From positions 1 through 39,120 of the forward strand of contig NZ_JAANMZ010000014.1 in assembly GCF_011250555.1 (NCBI RefSeq): DNA of 39,120 bases. The letters are read 5' to 3'. The DNA comes from Bacillus sp. MM2020_4. Lineage in GTDB: Bacteria > Bacillota > Bacilli > Bacillales > Cytobacillaceae. Below are positions 30,776 through 39,120 of this stretch, one piece after another (positions within the stretch are counted from its first letter, which is position 1; every line of letters starts with the position of its first letter). The notes beneath the pieces are model-generated. The model saw only the letters and a list, made by a program, of their open reading frames with translations. It was not told the DNA's origin and did no database searches. The position numbers and the translations under genes were made by a program.

Positions 30776-31987
30776 TTAAGCTTGGTTCGATACTATTTCT
30801 TTCCTATTCATTTTTTTATATAACTTTATATAAACCCAAACCGCATTTATGAGTAATACAGCACTGGTAATAAAGAAGACAGATCTGATACCAAAATGCC
30901 CTGCCATCTGTCCCCCTAAAGTTGTCCCGCCAAAGACCCCTAAATACCCTGCCGACATGGTAATCCCAAACACTCTGCCCGTCATAAAATCCGGTGTAAT
31001 TTTCTTAAGCAACGTATTAACAGATGGTATTAGGCCTGCTGTGGCCAATCCTAAAATAAATCTTAACCCCATTAATTGCCATGGGTTCGTTACAAAGGCT
31101 TGCGGTATAAAGATAAGCCCTGCCACTATAAGAGCTACAAGGATTACTTTTTGTGTTCCAAGCTGATCAGACAGTTTGCCAAGACTTGGAGCGGCAATCA
31201 TACTTGCCAGTCCAGAAGCTGAGAAAGTCATTCCGGCTAACAAAGCCACATGGCCAGAACTCCTAGTTAATTGTGTAATATAGAGGGTAATAATAGGTTC
31301 AATGGAATAAAGTGCTAGTGTTAGCGCAAAAAAAGTCACAAACAACGTGATGGTTAAACCTTTTTCAGGAATCTGCCTCCATATCTCCTTCATGGGAAGA
31401 ATCTTTTTATCTTGGCGAATAAACGATTCTTTTACAAATAAGGCAGTAGCAATAAAGGATAAAATCAATAAAGCACCTGTTATGAAGAATACATCTTGCA
31501 ATCCCGTACTCTCGACCAAATAACCGCCAATGAGTGGGCCGAGCAAAGAACCAGCCGTACTGGCAGTTGAAAGTGTTCCAAGCGCATATCCCGCATATTC
31601 TTTATCTGTTTGTGTAGCGATTAACGCTGTACATGCGGAGCCATAACCGGAAATGACTCCCAGCAATAATCGTAATCCAATCAGTTCATAGACATTGTGG
31701 GCAATCCCCATCCATCCGATCACAATGCCCATTCCGAGGCTTGCCCGGAGCAGCATCGGCTTTCGTCCATATTTATCAGCTGCACTTCCCCAGATAGGAG
31801 AGAACACAGCTGAAATGATAAACGTAGCCCCGAAAGCAAATCCCGAATATTGCGCAATTATAGCGGCATGATGAATACCGAGGTGATCGATATAAAGTGG
31901 CAATATGGGAGCAATTTGACTCAAGCCTATGCTCGACATAAACATCCCAAACCAACATACCATTAAGTTCCTTTTCCAGATTGGCAT
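30776..31987 (-). CDS. DHA1-family MFS multidrug exporter
   Basis: A 403-residue, 12-helix major facilitator of the drug:H+ antiporter-1 family. Motif A in the loop 2-3 is GSAADKYGRKPMLLR (about 65-79), helix-5 motif C appears as GSLLGPLIGGYLVESTGLQD (about 142-161), and APILPLYIDHLG closes helix 1. ATG at 31987 has GGGGTGAC upstream; the longer frame to 32026 has no ribosome site. It lies 92 bp after the isochorismatase-like gene with a terminator-like hairpin between, and the TetR-type operators further upstream may control both. The substrate is unknown. Confidence 0.88.
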   Translation of the reverse strand: MPIWKRNLMVCWFGMFMSSIGLSQIAPILPLYIDHLGIHHAAIIAQYSGFAFGATFIISAVFSPIWGSAADKYGRKPMLLRASLGMGIVIGWMGIAHNVYELIGLRLLLGVISGYGSACTALIATQTDKEYAGYALGTLSTASTAGSLLGPLIGGYLVESTGLQDVFFITGALLILSFIATALFVKESFIRQDKKILPMKEIWRQIPEKGLTITLFVTFFALTLALYSIEPIITLYITQLTRSSGHVALLAGMTFSASGLASMIAAPSLGKLSDQLGTQKVILVALIVAGLIFIPQAFVTNPWQLMGLRFILGLATAGLIPSVNTLLKKITPDFMTGRVFGITMSAGYLGVFGGTTLGGQMAGHFGIRSVFFITSAVLLINAVWVYIKLYKKMNRKEIVSNQA

Positions 31988-32010
31988 GAATGTCACCCCT
32001 GATTTTAAGC

Positions 32011-32060
32011 TGCAAAATAAAACCAACCAGCCCCCCCTGTATGAGATGCTTGTTGGTTCA
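32011..32060 (-). terminator. Terminator-like hairpin between isochorismatase-like and MFS genes
   Basis: On the minus strand AACCAACAAGC pairs with GCTGGTTGGTT with one mismatch, followed by TTATTTT. It may attenuate transcription into the exporter gene. Confidence 0.65.
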
Positions 32061-32078
32061 ATTCACTATATTTAAAAA

Positions 32079-32642
32079 TTAACGCAGGGTATCAATCCAA
32101 GTATCAACCGTTTGAACACCGGCTTGGCGCGGAAAAACCTTTTCCATAAGCACACGGTGAACTTCCGGATCAGCATCGAGACAGGCATCCGATAGCACCG
32201 TTAAGGAAAAGTCCTTATCTGCGGCTTCCCTTACAGTGGATAGGACAACTCCACTTGTCGAAATACCGCTAAGAACAAGTGAGTCGATTTGCTGTGAACG
32301 AAGAATGAGCTCAAGAGTACTGCCAGCAAATGCGCTAAAACGATACTTCGTGACAACCGGTTCATTTGCTTTTGGTTGTACGGATTCATGAATTTGTGTA
32401 CCCTGATCATTCACGGTCATGCCACCAGATTTTGCAATAGCGGAGAATGCCTGATTTTGAGGGTTAACCTCCGGATAGCCTTCGCTAAATCCCACTCGAA
32501 CAAAAATAACCGGAATATGGTGTTGACGAGCCGCTTCAATCGCTTTTTGAAAGGGTGTAAGGATTTCTGTATTTTCAGCAAAACGGGATACAATACCATT
32601 TTGCAGATCCATTACTAACAATGCCGTTTTTTTATTTTGCAT
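32079..32642 (-). CDS. Isochorismatase-like hydrolase lacking the usual catalytic Cys
   Basis: A 187-residue alpha/beta protein of the isochorismatase/cysteine-hydrolase family. The acid of the triad is in ALLVMDLQNG (Asp12) and the lysine in PVVTKYRFSAFAGS (near residue 98). The position of the nucleophile, normally a Cys in a GxxTxxCVxxT segment, reads LSGISTSGVVLSTVREAAD (near 131) with no Cys. It is therefore either a non-hydrolytic member or uses another chemistry. It is divergent from the TetR gene with twin operators between them and upstream of an exporter, suggesting a role in handling a toxic small molecule. ATG at 32642 fits the family length. Confidence 0.85.
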   Translation of the reverse strand: MQNKKTALLVMDLQNGIVSRFAENTEILTPFQKAIEAARQHHIPVIFVRVGFSEGYPEVNPQNQAFSAIAKSGGMTVNDQGTQIHESVQPKANEPVVTKYRFSAFAGSTLELILRSQQIDSLVLSGISTSGVVLSTVREAADKDFSLTVLSDACLDADPEVHRVLMEKVFPRQAGVQTVDTWIDTLR

Positions 32643-32680
32643 AAGTTGTCATTCCCTCCAATTTCATTTAGAATTTAAAC

Positions 32681-32721
32681 GGAGATATCTCCTCTTTTTT
32701 ATACTAAGTGGAGACATCTCC
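32681..32721. promoter_or_regulatory. Twin TetR operators
   Basis: GGAGATATCTCC (32681-32692) and GGAGACATCTCC (32710-32721) are 12-bp palindromes 29 bp apart, in the 107-bp region between the divergent starts. The outer flanks AAAC and GTTT extend the symmetry. They are the natural binding sites of the adjacent TetR-family protein and would control both directions. Confidence 0.8.
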
Positions 32722-32749
32722 GTTTGTCAAGTTGATAGGATGTGATAGC

Positions 32750-33361
32750 ATGGTAAATAACGAGACTACTCCCCCTGCTCGGACTGAACGACGTGATGCC
32801 GCAAAGAATCGTCAGCTTATATTAGATACAGCTCAACTACTATTTGAACAACATGGTGTAGAACAGGTAAGTATGAATCAGATTGCCACAGAAGCACAAA
32901 TCGGTCCAGGGACCCTTTATCGCCGGTATAGAAACAAAGGTGAGGTATGCCTGGATTTAATTAAGGACAGTATTGATCAATTTTTCGAGGAAATGGAAAC
33001 CTATTTGGAAGAAAACAAAACCGTTTCGGCTGACCTAAAAATGAAAGAGATTATCCGCTTTTTTATTCGTTTCAGAGAAAGAAAAGCACAACTGCTCAGA
33101 GGAGTCGAGGAAACAAAGTCGACGAACCCACTTAAGTCCCGTAGCCAAAGTCCACTATATGTCGAAATACACCAAATACTGGTTCAACTATTTGACGAAA
33201 TGGCAGCAAACGGCGAAACCACTCATTCACATAGTGTCTTTAAGGCTGATATGGTGCTGACCGCTTTAAGCAGCGATTCCTACTTTTTCCAAAAAGATGT
33301 GCGGGGTTATTCGCCTGAAGACATGTTGGAACTACTCTGTTCGACATTTATTACGAATTAA
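32750..33361 (+). CDS. TetR-family transcriptional regulator
   Basis: A 203-residue repressor. Helix-turn-helix residues 15-60 include NRQLILDTAQLLFEQHGVEQ, VSMNQIATEAQIGPGTLYRR and YRNKGEVCLDL. The ligand-binding domain fills the remainder and is all helical. ATG at 32750 is chosen because AGGATG lies nine bases upstream; the earlier in-frame ATG at 32708 lies inside the operator. It is divergent from the isochorismatase-like and MFS genes and should repress them and itself. Confidence 0.9.
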   Translation: MVNNETTPPARTERRDAAKNRQLILDTAQLLFEQHGVEQVSMNQIATEAQIGPGTLYRRYRNKGEVCLDLIKDSIDQFFEEMETYLEENKTVSADLKMKEIIRFFIRFRERKAQLLRGVEETKSTNPLKSRSQSPLYVEIHQILVQLFDEMAANGETTHSHSVFKADMVLTALSSDSYFFQKDVRGYSPEDMLELLCSTFITN

Positions 33362-33463
33362 CGTAACTACAAAAAAGGTTCTTTCTAGGTAACTTATCAT
33401 ATTGAGCCCTTTAAAGGCGAGCACCCCAAAGGATGCCTACATTTGTTATTAAATTTAATTCAC

Positions 33464-33500
33464 CCACCACCAATAAATAGAGAGTTTCTAATATAAAATG
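33464..33500. repeat. 37-bp dispersed repeat, copy 2
   Basis: It matches 21681-21717 at 33 of 37 positions. It lies between the TetR gene and the surface protein terminator. Confidence 0.55.
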
Positions 33501-33530
33501 CCTCCGTAACCTAATATGCCTTTCCAACAT

Positions 33531-33572
33531 GAAAAACCCAGCTGCCTTCACATGGGAAGTTGCGCTGGGTTT
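33531..33572 (-). terminator. Terminator of the giant surface protein gene
   Basis: On the minus strand AACCCAGC (33571-33564) pairs with GCTGGGTT (33542-33535), with an inner loop, followed by TTTTT. It begins about 40 bp after the stop codon. Confidence 0.8.
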
Positions 33573-33612
33573 CTTTATTATTTACTTTTTTGTCAGAGAC
33601 TAGGGTAACCCT

Positions 33613-36600
33613 CTATTTCATTGGTCTTACTTTCCTCGACCTTCTATTAAACAGTAATAGACCTGCCCCTACACTTATTAAAAATAATCCCACTAATAAT
33701 AGGTTATACATAGAGGTTGAAGTATTTGGTAATGTACCTTCTGCTTTGTTCTTTTGACTGTTCGTTGTAGCAACCACTTTATTGTCTGAAACTGGTTCAT
33801 TACCAGATGGCTTTTCAGTTTCAGGTGTTTTGGCACCATTCGAAGGTGTTACTGTTCCCGGATTCTTTCCACCTTCGGATGGAGTTTCTGTCCCCGGATT
33901 GTTCCCATCCGCTGGTTGTTGGTCTGCTTGAGTATCAATCTCAAAGATTGTAAATGTACTAAACTTGCTTACTAGGAATTTAATTCCGATCGGCTTTCCA
34001 TTTTCATAAACAATTTCTCCATTGACAACCTCTTTTTCTCCATCTGTATGTTCAATAAACACACGAAGCATATCGAGGTTGATGCCATCGTATAAAACAT
34101 CATCAAGCGGTATCGTTACCTCTGTTTCATAGCCACTATAATTTGTTTCGATTTCCCTAGGTGTTCCTAGAACTTTGACACCTTTACCATCTACTTCTTT
34201 CACTGCATTTTGAACCATGTCATTCACTTTTGTGCGATCTATTACATTCTCTTTTTCTTTCTGTTGTCTAATCGGCACAATACGGAAAAATAAATCTATT
34301 CCATTGTGTTGCAGCTTCTGTAAGGTAGTAGCTGCTAAGTATAAATTCCCTTGATCCGTTTTTACTTCTAAATCTCCCGCCATTCTCGAAATGATGTGTA
34401 ATGGCATTTCAATGGCAAGCTCATCTGCGATATTGGCTTGATCATCTGGCAGGTAGAGCTTAACTCGTTCTGTTGTGGACGCCGGTATAATGGTATCGTC
34501 AACGATTAATTTATCAATTTTATTACTAATGGAACCTGTAGTTGAATCAAGTAAATTAATTCGTTGAATGGCTGGTGGTGCCCCTTCTGCTAATCCAATT
34601 TCTACATTTACATTTCTTTTTACTTCTTCAAATACTTTGGTCCCTACAAGGTTACTTTTAACAACCAATAGAAATGTTTTTTCCAGGCTCTTGTTCCCGC
34701 TACTAACATTTGCTGTCAAGATCATTGTCTTATCCTTTTCTTGACGGTGGACAATGGCGGTATGATCATTGATTGAAACAACGTTTGGATTGTTAGATTT
34801 CCATGTGATGGTTGTTCCATATTCCCCCTTAGGCAATAAAAGGAATTGAGAAGTAATACTTTCCCAAGAATCGTGCTCATTAAATGTAAAGGCATTGTCT
34901 CTCGTTAATGAGAGCATGTCCACGTATAGTTTATGAAACTTTTTAAGTCTTTCCTTTTCAAGGAGATCAGTAACCTGAGCGATTAGTTGAACAATTTCTT
35001 TGTTTTCTTCTACTTGGAATTCCTCATCCTCTTTTGGTTGATCTCGTTTGGATAATTCTTCGATTGCCTTTTCTGCTAGACGTATATAGGCATCCTGTTT
35101 CTCTGAATCTGACTTTCCAGAGCTACCAATGGCCTGCTTGATCATTTCAGCATCATCGGCTTTTTCAAAAATGAACGGGCTATTTGGGTGGAGAACTTTA
35201 TTTGCTAAGAGACTATACAGCTCTTTCTTATCCATCTCATCCAATTGACTACCTGCAATCTCCATTAGGATATCTCTAGCAGATTGGATATTTTTGGCCT
35301 CTTCTATTTCTTTTTTGATTTGTTCTTTATACATGGTATTCCATTCTTTATGAAGCTCTGTTATTGCACTCACTAAGTCTGCAGTTGCTTCATGGATGGC
35401 ATCGCTAGTTGGTTGATTGGCTGTAAGGGCCTTTTCCAACTCACCTGCCGCTTTTTCGACTGCTTTATATACGTCAGAAGACTCCTTGCCACCAGAATGG
35501 ATGTAGCGATCTTCCACTGCTTCCCCTTGCTTCTTCACTTCTTCTGCCGCTGTCATGGCATTGGTTAATTCTTTCGCTTTGCTGGCTTCGTTTAATGCAT
35601 CGACTGTTTCTGTTACCACTTTTGTGGCCTCTTTGATTTTTTTCGTATCCTGCGGGTTTTCTGCCAGAGCTGCATTTAGGTCCTCTACGCCCTTTTCTAC
35701 CGCTTTATAGTCAGTCGCAGTTTCCTCGCCACCAGCTTTGGTGTAACGGTCTTCCGCTGTTTCAACTTGTTTCTTCGCTTCTTCCGCCGCTGCAATCGCA
35801 TTGCTTAATTCTTTCGCTTTGCTAGATTCGTTCAATACTTTGACTGCTTCTGTTAACGTTTTTGTGGCTTCTTTGATTTTTTTTGTATCCTGCGGGTTTT
35901 CTCCCAGGGCCGCATCTAGCACTGTTTTTGCTTTTTCTACTGCCTTATATTCTTCGGCAGTTTCCTCGCCACCAGCTTTGGTGTAACGATCTTCCGCTAT
36001 TTCAGCTTGTTTCTTCGCTTCTTCTGCAGCTGCGATCGCATTGCTTAATTCTTTCGCTTTGCTAGATTCATTCAGTACTTTGACTGCTTCTGTTAACGTT
36101 TTTGTGGCTTCTTTGATCCTTTTCGTTTCCTGCGGATTTTCTGCAAGAGCCGCTTCTAGTTCTGCTTTTGCCTTTTCTACTGCTTTATAATCAGTCGCAG
36201 TTTCTTCGCCACCAGCTTTGGTGTAACGGTCTTCCGCTGTTTCAGCTTGTTTCTTCGCTTCTTCTGCAGCTGCGATCGCATTGCTTAATTCTTTCGCTTT
36301 GCTAGATTCGTTCAGTACTTTGACTGCTTCTGTTAACGTTTTTGTTACTTCCTTGATTTTTTTCGTATCCTGCGGGTTTTCTGCCAGAGCTGCATTTAGG
36401 TCCTCTACGCCCTTTTCTACCGCTTTATAGTCAGTCGCAGTTTCCTCGCCACCAGCTTTGGTGTAACGGTCTTCCGCTGTTTCAGCTTGTTTCTTCGCTT
36501 CTTCCGCCGCTGCGATCGCATTGCTTAATTCTTTCGCTTTGCTAGATTCATTCAATCCTTTGACTGCTTCTGTTAACGTTTTTGTCGCTTCTTTGATTTT

Positions 36601-39120
36601 TTTTGTATCCTGCGGGTTTTCTGTCAGAGCCGCATCTAGCACTGTTTTTGCTTTTTCTACTGCCTTATATTCTTCGGCAGTTTCCTCGCCACCAGCTTTG
36701 GTGTAACGATCTTCCGCTGTTTCAGCTTGTTTCTTCGCTTCTTCTGCAGCTGCGATCGCATTACTTAATTCACTCGCTTTGCTAGATTCGTTCAATGCTT
36801 TGACTGCTTCTGTTAACGCTTTTGTGGCTTCTTTGATTTTTTTCGTATCCTGCGGATTTTCTGCAAGAGCTGCATTTAGATCCGTTAAGCCCTTTTCTAC
36901 CGCTTTATATTCATTGGTAGTTTCTTCGCCACCAGCGTCGGTGTAACGATTTTTCGCTGTTTCAGCCTGTTTCTTCGCTTCTTCCGCCGCTGCAATTGCA
37001 TTGCTTAATTCTTTCGCTTTGCTAGATTCATTCAGTACTTTGACTGCTTCTGTTAACGTTTTTGTAGCGTCCTTGATTTTTTTCGTATCCTGCGGGTTTT
37101 CTCCCAGGGCTACGTTTAGGTCAGCTACGCCCTTTTCTACCGCTTTATATTCATTGGTAGTTTCTTCGCCACCAGCGTCGGTGTAACGATTTTTCGCTGT
37201 TTCAGCCTGTTTCTTCGCTTCTTCCGCCGCTGCAATTGCATTGCTTAATTCTTTCGCTTTGCTAGATTCATTCAGTACTTTGACTGCTTCTGTTAACGTT
37301 TTTGTAGCGTCCTTGATTTTTTTCGTATCCTGCGGGTTTTCTCCCAGGGCTACGTTTAGGTCAGCTACGCCCTTTTCTACCGCTTTATATTCATTGGTAG
37401 TTTCTTCGCCACCAGCGTCGGTGTAACGATTTTTCGCTGTTTCAGCCTGTTTCTTCGCTTCTTCCGCCGCTGCAATCGCATTGCTTAATTCTTTCGCTTT
37501 GCTAGATTCATTCAGTACTTTGACTGCTTCTGTTAACGTTTTTGTGGCTTCTTTGATTTTTTTCGTATCCTGCGGGTCTTCTGTCAGAGCCGCATCTAAC
37601 TCTGTTTTTGCTTTTTCTACTGCCTTATATTCTTCGGTAGTTTCCTCGCCACCAGCTTTGGTGTAACGGTCTTCCGCTGTTTCAACTTGTTTCTTCGCTT
37701 CTTCTGCAGCCGCAATCGCATTGCTTAATTCTTTCGCTTTGCTAGCTTCGTTCAATGCTTTGACCTCTTCTGTTAACGCTTTTGTCGCTTCTTTGATTTT
37801 TTTCGTTTCCTGCGGATTTTCTGCAAGAGCCGCTTCTAGTTCTGCTTTTACCTTTTCTACTGCCTTATATTCTTCGGTAGTTTCCTCGCCACCAGCTTTG
37901 GTGTAACGATCTTTCGCTGTTTCCGTTTGTTTCTTCGCTTCTTCTGCCGCCGCAATGGCATTGCTTAATTCTTTTGCTTTGCTAGATCCATTCAGTACTT
38001 TGACTGCTTCCGTTAACGTTTTTGTCGCTTCTTTGATTTTTTTCGTATCCTGTGAGTTTTCTGTCAGGGCCATATTCAGGTCCGCTAGGCCCTTTTCTAC
38101 CGCTTTATATTCGGTCGCAGTTTCTTCGCCACCAGCTTTGGTGTAACGGTCTTCCGCTGCTTCTGCCTGTTTCTTCGCTTCTTCCGCCGCTGCAATCGCA
38201 TTGCTTAATTCTTTCGCTTTGCTTGCTTCATTTAATGCCTTAACAGCTTCATTTAACGTTTTTGTGGCATCTTTGATTTTTTTCGAATCCTGCGGGTTTT
38301 CTGCCAGAACTGCATCTAGCTCTGCTTTTGCCTTTTCTACCGCTTTATATTCCGCGGCAGTTTCCTCGCCACTAGCGTCGGTGTAACGATCTTCTGCTGC
38401 TTCAGCTTGTTTCTTCGCTTCTTCTGCAGCCGCAATTGCATTGCTTAATTCTTTCGCTTTGCTAGACTTATTCAATGCTTTGACTGCTTCTATTAACGTT
38501 TTTGTCGCTTCTTTGATTTTCTTCGTATCCTGCGGGTTTTCTGCTAGGGCCATATTCAGGTCCACTACGCCCTTTTCTACCGCTTTATATTCCACGGCAG
38601 TTTCTTCACCATCAGCTTTGGTGTAACGATCTTCCGCTGTTTCTGCTTGCTTCTTCGCTTCTTCCGCCGCTGCAATCGCATTGCTTAATTCTTTCGCTTT
38701 GCTAGACTTATTCAATGCTTTGACTGCTTCTGTTAACGCTTTTGTCGCTTCTTTGACTTTCTTCGTATCCTGCGGATTTTCTGCAAGAGCTATATTCAGG
38801 TCCGCTACGCCCTTTTCTACCACTTTATATTCATTGGTAGTTTCTTCGCCACCAGCGTCGGTGTAACGACTTTTCGCTGTTTCAGCCTGTTTCTTCGCTT
38901 CTTCTGCAGCCGCAATCGCATTGCTTAATTCTTTTGCTTTGCTAGATTCGTTCAATGCTTTGACTGCTTCTGTTAACGTTTTTGTTGCTTCCTTGATTTT
39001 TTTCGTATCCTGCGGGTCTTCTGCAAGAGCTGCTTCTAGTTCTGCTTTTGCCTTTTCTACCGCTTTATATTCCGCGGCAGTTTCTTCGCCACCAGCTTTG
39101 GTGTAACGATCTTCTGCTGC
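33613..39120 (-). CDS. Giant cell-wall-anchored repeat protein, C-terminal part (gene runs off the window)
   Basis: The frame is open from the right edge; the visible 1835 residues lack the N-terminus. The apparent start near 38955 is only a TTG Leu codon inside a repeat. Fifteen complete 80-residue repeats plus a partial one (starting around KAKELSNAIAAAEEAKK, then RYTKAGGEET, YKAVEK and DTKKIKEATKTLTEAVKALN) resemble FIVAR-type helical stalk repeats. After the last, divergent repeat come a helical region, an Ig-like block (TTITWKSNNPNVVSINDHTA), a beta-rich domain ending GIKFLVSKFSTFTIFE, a Pro/Thr-rich wall spanner (two GTETPS/GTVTPS-type units) and a sorting signal LPNTS, hydrophobic helix and RRSRK tail. 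LPNTS resembles the LPDTS/LPDTA signals of Bacillus sortase D substrates. Likely an adhesin or stalk. Confidence 0.9.
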   Translation of the reverse strand, partial: AAEDRYTKAGGEETAAEYKAVEKAKAELEAALAEDPQDTKKIKEATKTLTEAVKALNESSKAKELSNAIAAAEEAKKQAETAKSRYTDAGGEETTNEYKVVEKGVADLNIALAENPQDTKKVKEATKALTEAVKALNKSSKAKELSNAIAAAEEAKKQAETAEDRYTKADGEETAVEYKAVEKGVVDLNMALAENPQDTKKIKEATKTLIEAVKALNKSSKAKELSNAIAAAEEAKKQAEAAEDRYTDASGEETAAEYKAVEKAKAELDAVLAENPQDSKKIKDATKTLNEAVKALNEASKAKELSNAIAAAEEAKKQAEAAEDRYTKAGGEETATEYKAVEKGLADLNMALTENSQDTKKIKEATKTLTEAVKVLNGSSKAKELSNAIAAAEEAKKQTETAKDRYTKAGGEETTEEYKAVEKVKAELEAALAENPQETKKIKEATKALTEEVKALNEASKAKELSNAIAAAEEAKKQVETAEDRYTKAGGEETTEEYKAVEKAKTELDAALTEDPQDTKKIKEATKTLTEAVKVLNESSKAKELSNAIAAAEEAKKQAETAKNRYTDAGGEETTNEYKAVEKGVADLNVALGENPQDTKKIKDATKTLTEAVKVLNESSKAKELSNAIAAAEEAKKQAETAKNRYTDAGGEETTNEYKAVEKGVADLNVALGENPQDTKKIKDATKTLTEAVKVLNESSKAKELSNAIAAAEEAKKQAETAKNRYTDAGGEETTNEYKAVEKGLTDLNAALAENPQDTKKIKEATKALTEAVKALNESSKASELSNAIAAAEEAKKQAETAEDRYTKAGGEETAEEYKAVEKAKTVLDAALTENPQDTKKIKEATKTLTEAVKGLNESSKAKELSNAIAAAEEAKKQAETAEDRYTKAGGEETATDYKAVEKGVEDLNAALAENPQDTKKIKEVTKTLTEAVKVLNESSKAKELSNAIAAAEEAKKQAETAEDRYTKAGGEETATDYKAVEKAKAELEAALAENPQETKRIKEATKTLTEAVKVLNESSKAKELSNAIAAAEEAKKQAEIAEDRYTKAGGEETAEEYKAVEKAKTVLDAALGENPQDTKKIKEATKTLTEAVKVLNESSKAKELSNAIAAAEEAKKQVETAEDRYTKAGGEETATDYKAVEKGVEDLNAALAENPQDTKKIKEATKVVTETVDALNEASKAKELTNAMTAAEEVKKQGEAVEDRYIHSGGKESSDVYKAVEKAAGELEKALTANQPTSDAIHEATADLVSAITELHKEWNTMYKEQIKKEIEEAKNIQSARDILMEIAGSQLDEMDKKELYSLLANKVLHPNSPFIFEKADDAEMIKQAIGSSGKSDSEKQDAYIRLAEKAIEELSKRDQPKEDEEFQVEENKEIVQLIAQVTDLLEKERLKKFHKLYVDMLSLTRDNAFTFNEHDSWESITSQFLLLPKGEYGTTITWKSNNPNVVSINDHTAIVHRQEKDKTMILTANVSSGNKSLEKTFLLVVKSNLVGTKVFEEVKRNVNVEIGLAEGAPPAIQRINLLDSTTGSISNKIDKLIVDDTIIPASTTERVKLYLPDDQANIADELAIEMPLHIISRMAGDLEVKTDQGNLYLAATTLQKLQHNGIDLFFRIVPIRQQKEKENVIDRTKVNDMVQNAVKEVDGKGVKVLGTPREIETNYSGYETEVTIPLDDVLYDGINLDMLRVFIEHTDGEKEVVNGEIVYENGKPIGIKFLVSKFSTFTIFEIDTQADQQPADGNNPGTETPSEGGKNPGTVTPSNGAKTPETEKPSGNEPVSDNKVVATTNSQKNKAEGTLPNTSTSMYNLLLVGLFLISVGAGLLLFNRRSRKVRPMK
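33718..33732 (-). other. Sortase sorting signal LPNTS
   Basis: The codons for LPNTS lie 40 residues before the C-terminus and are followed by a hydrophobic helix (NLLLVGLFLISVGAGLLLF) and a basic tail. Ser in the last position instead of Gly points to a class-D rather than class-A sortase. No sortase gene is in the window. Confidence 0.8.
35355..39120 (-). repeat. 240-bp tandem repeat array
   Basis: Fifteen full 240-bp units and one cut by the window edge, all exactly 240 bp long, so the reading frame is kept throughout. Units differ by scattered substitutions with a mosaic pattern. From about 36889 to 37235 the sequence is identical to that 240 bp further on, which marks a very recent duplication. 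The unit nearest the C-terminus (35355-35594) is the most diverged. Confidence 0.95.

Noticed and set aside
38955..38955. Start codon of the surface protein at 38955
   Set aside because: The codon is TTG for Leu in a KALNESSKA repeat context with no ribosome site, and the frame stays open to 39120. The true start lies outside the window.
35801..39106. Series of 60-63-codon plus-strand ORFs every 240 bp
   Set aside because: They are antisense shadows of the repeat array of the surface protein, arising because every unit has the same antisense stops. They lack ribosome sites.

Overview
This 39.1-kb window is low-GC Firmicutes DNA, most likely the chromosome of a Bacillaceae soil bacterium (Bacillus, Neobacillus or Peribacillus type). 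The support is strong AAGGAGG ribosome sites, frequent TTG and GTG starts, LicH-, YobU/YobV-, HelD-, YitT- and CspB-like proteins, CcpA- and FNR-type sites, and a sortase-anchored surface protein. I see no rRNA, tRNA, CRISPR array, phage module or intact insertion sequence.

Left part (1-15.2 kb): an APC amino-acid permease; a 14-TM DHA2 drug exporter; a NERD-domain nuclease-like protein; a minus-strand PadR / HAAS membrane protein unit behind a 46-bp near-palindrome; a decayed copy of an HXXEE-staygreen gene pair; a secreted YHYH/excalibur-type repeat protein with a 26-bp hairpin in its leader; a pirin; a dead sporulation-kinase-like histidine kinase; an XRE/DUF2975 pair; and the RNA-polymerase-recycling helicase HelD.

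Middle (15.2-22.9 kb): a possible orphan small RNA, a cold-shock protein, a LicH-like GH4 6-phospho-beta-glucosidase, a YobU/YobV-like effector/WYL-regulator pair, a YitT transporter, a 55-residue membrane protein behind what looks like an FNR-dependent promoter, and an intact HXXEE + staygreen operon (the chlorophyll-dechelatase fold in an apparently non-photosynthetic bacterium).

Right part (23-39.1 kb): a catabolic operon with an ABC sugar importer (binding protein and two permeases, no ATPase), two GH130 mannoside phosphorylases and a Gfo/Idh/MocA oxidoreductase. It is divergent from its LacI-type regulator and has a perfect CcpA cre site and a cluster of CTTGAA/TTCAAG elements. Then come a DHA1 exporter plus an isochorismatase-like protein controlled by a divergent TetR regulator with twin operators, and finally the C-terminal 1835 residues of a giant wall-anchored protein made of exact 80-residue repeats, whose N-terminus lies beyond the window.

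The most striking unexplained signal is non-coding: a roughly 130-150-bp module present four times (about 4030, 5305, 7765 and, inverted, 30729). Each copy has four or five TTCTACA heptamers spaced 21-20-20-21 bp, i.e. two helical turns, followed by a short inverted repeat with one compensatory base-pair change and, in the best copy, a 9-bp hairpin. It always lies between genes, mostly at gene 3' ends. It looks like a dispersed DNA element that binds a protein along one face of the helix.
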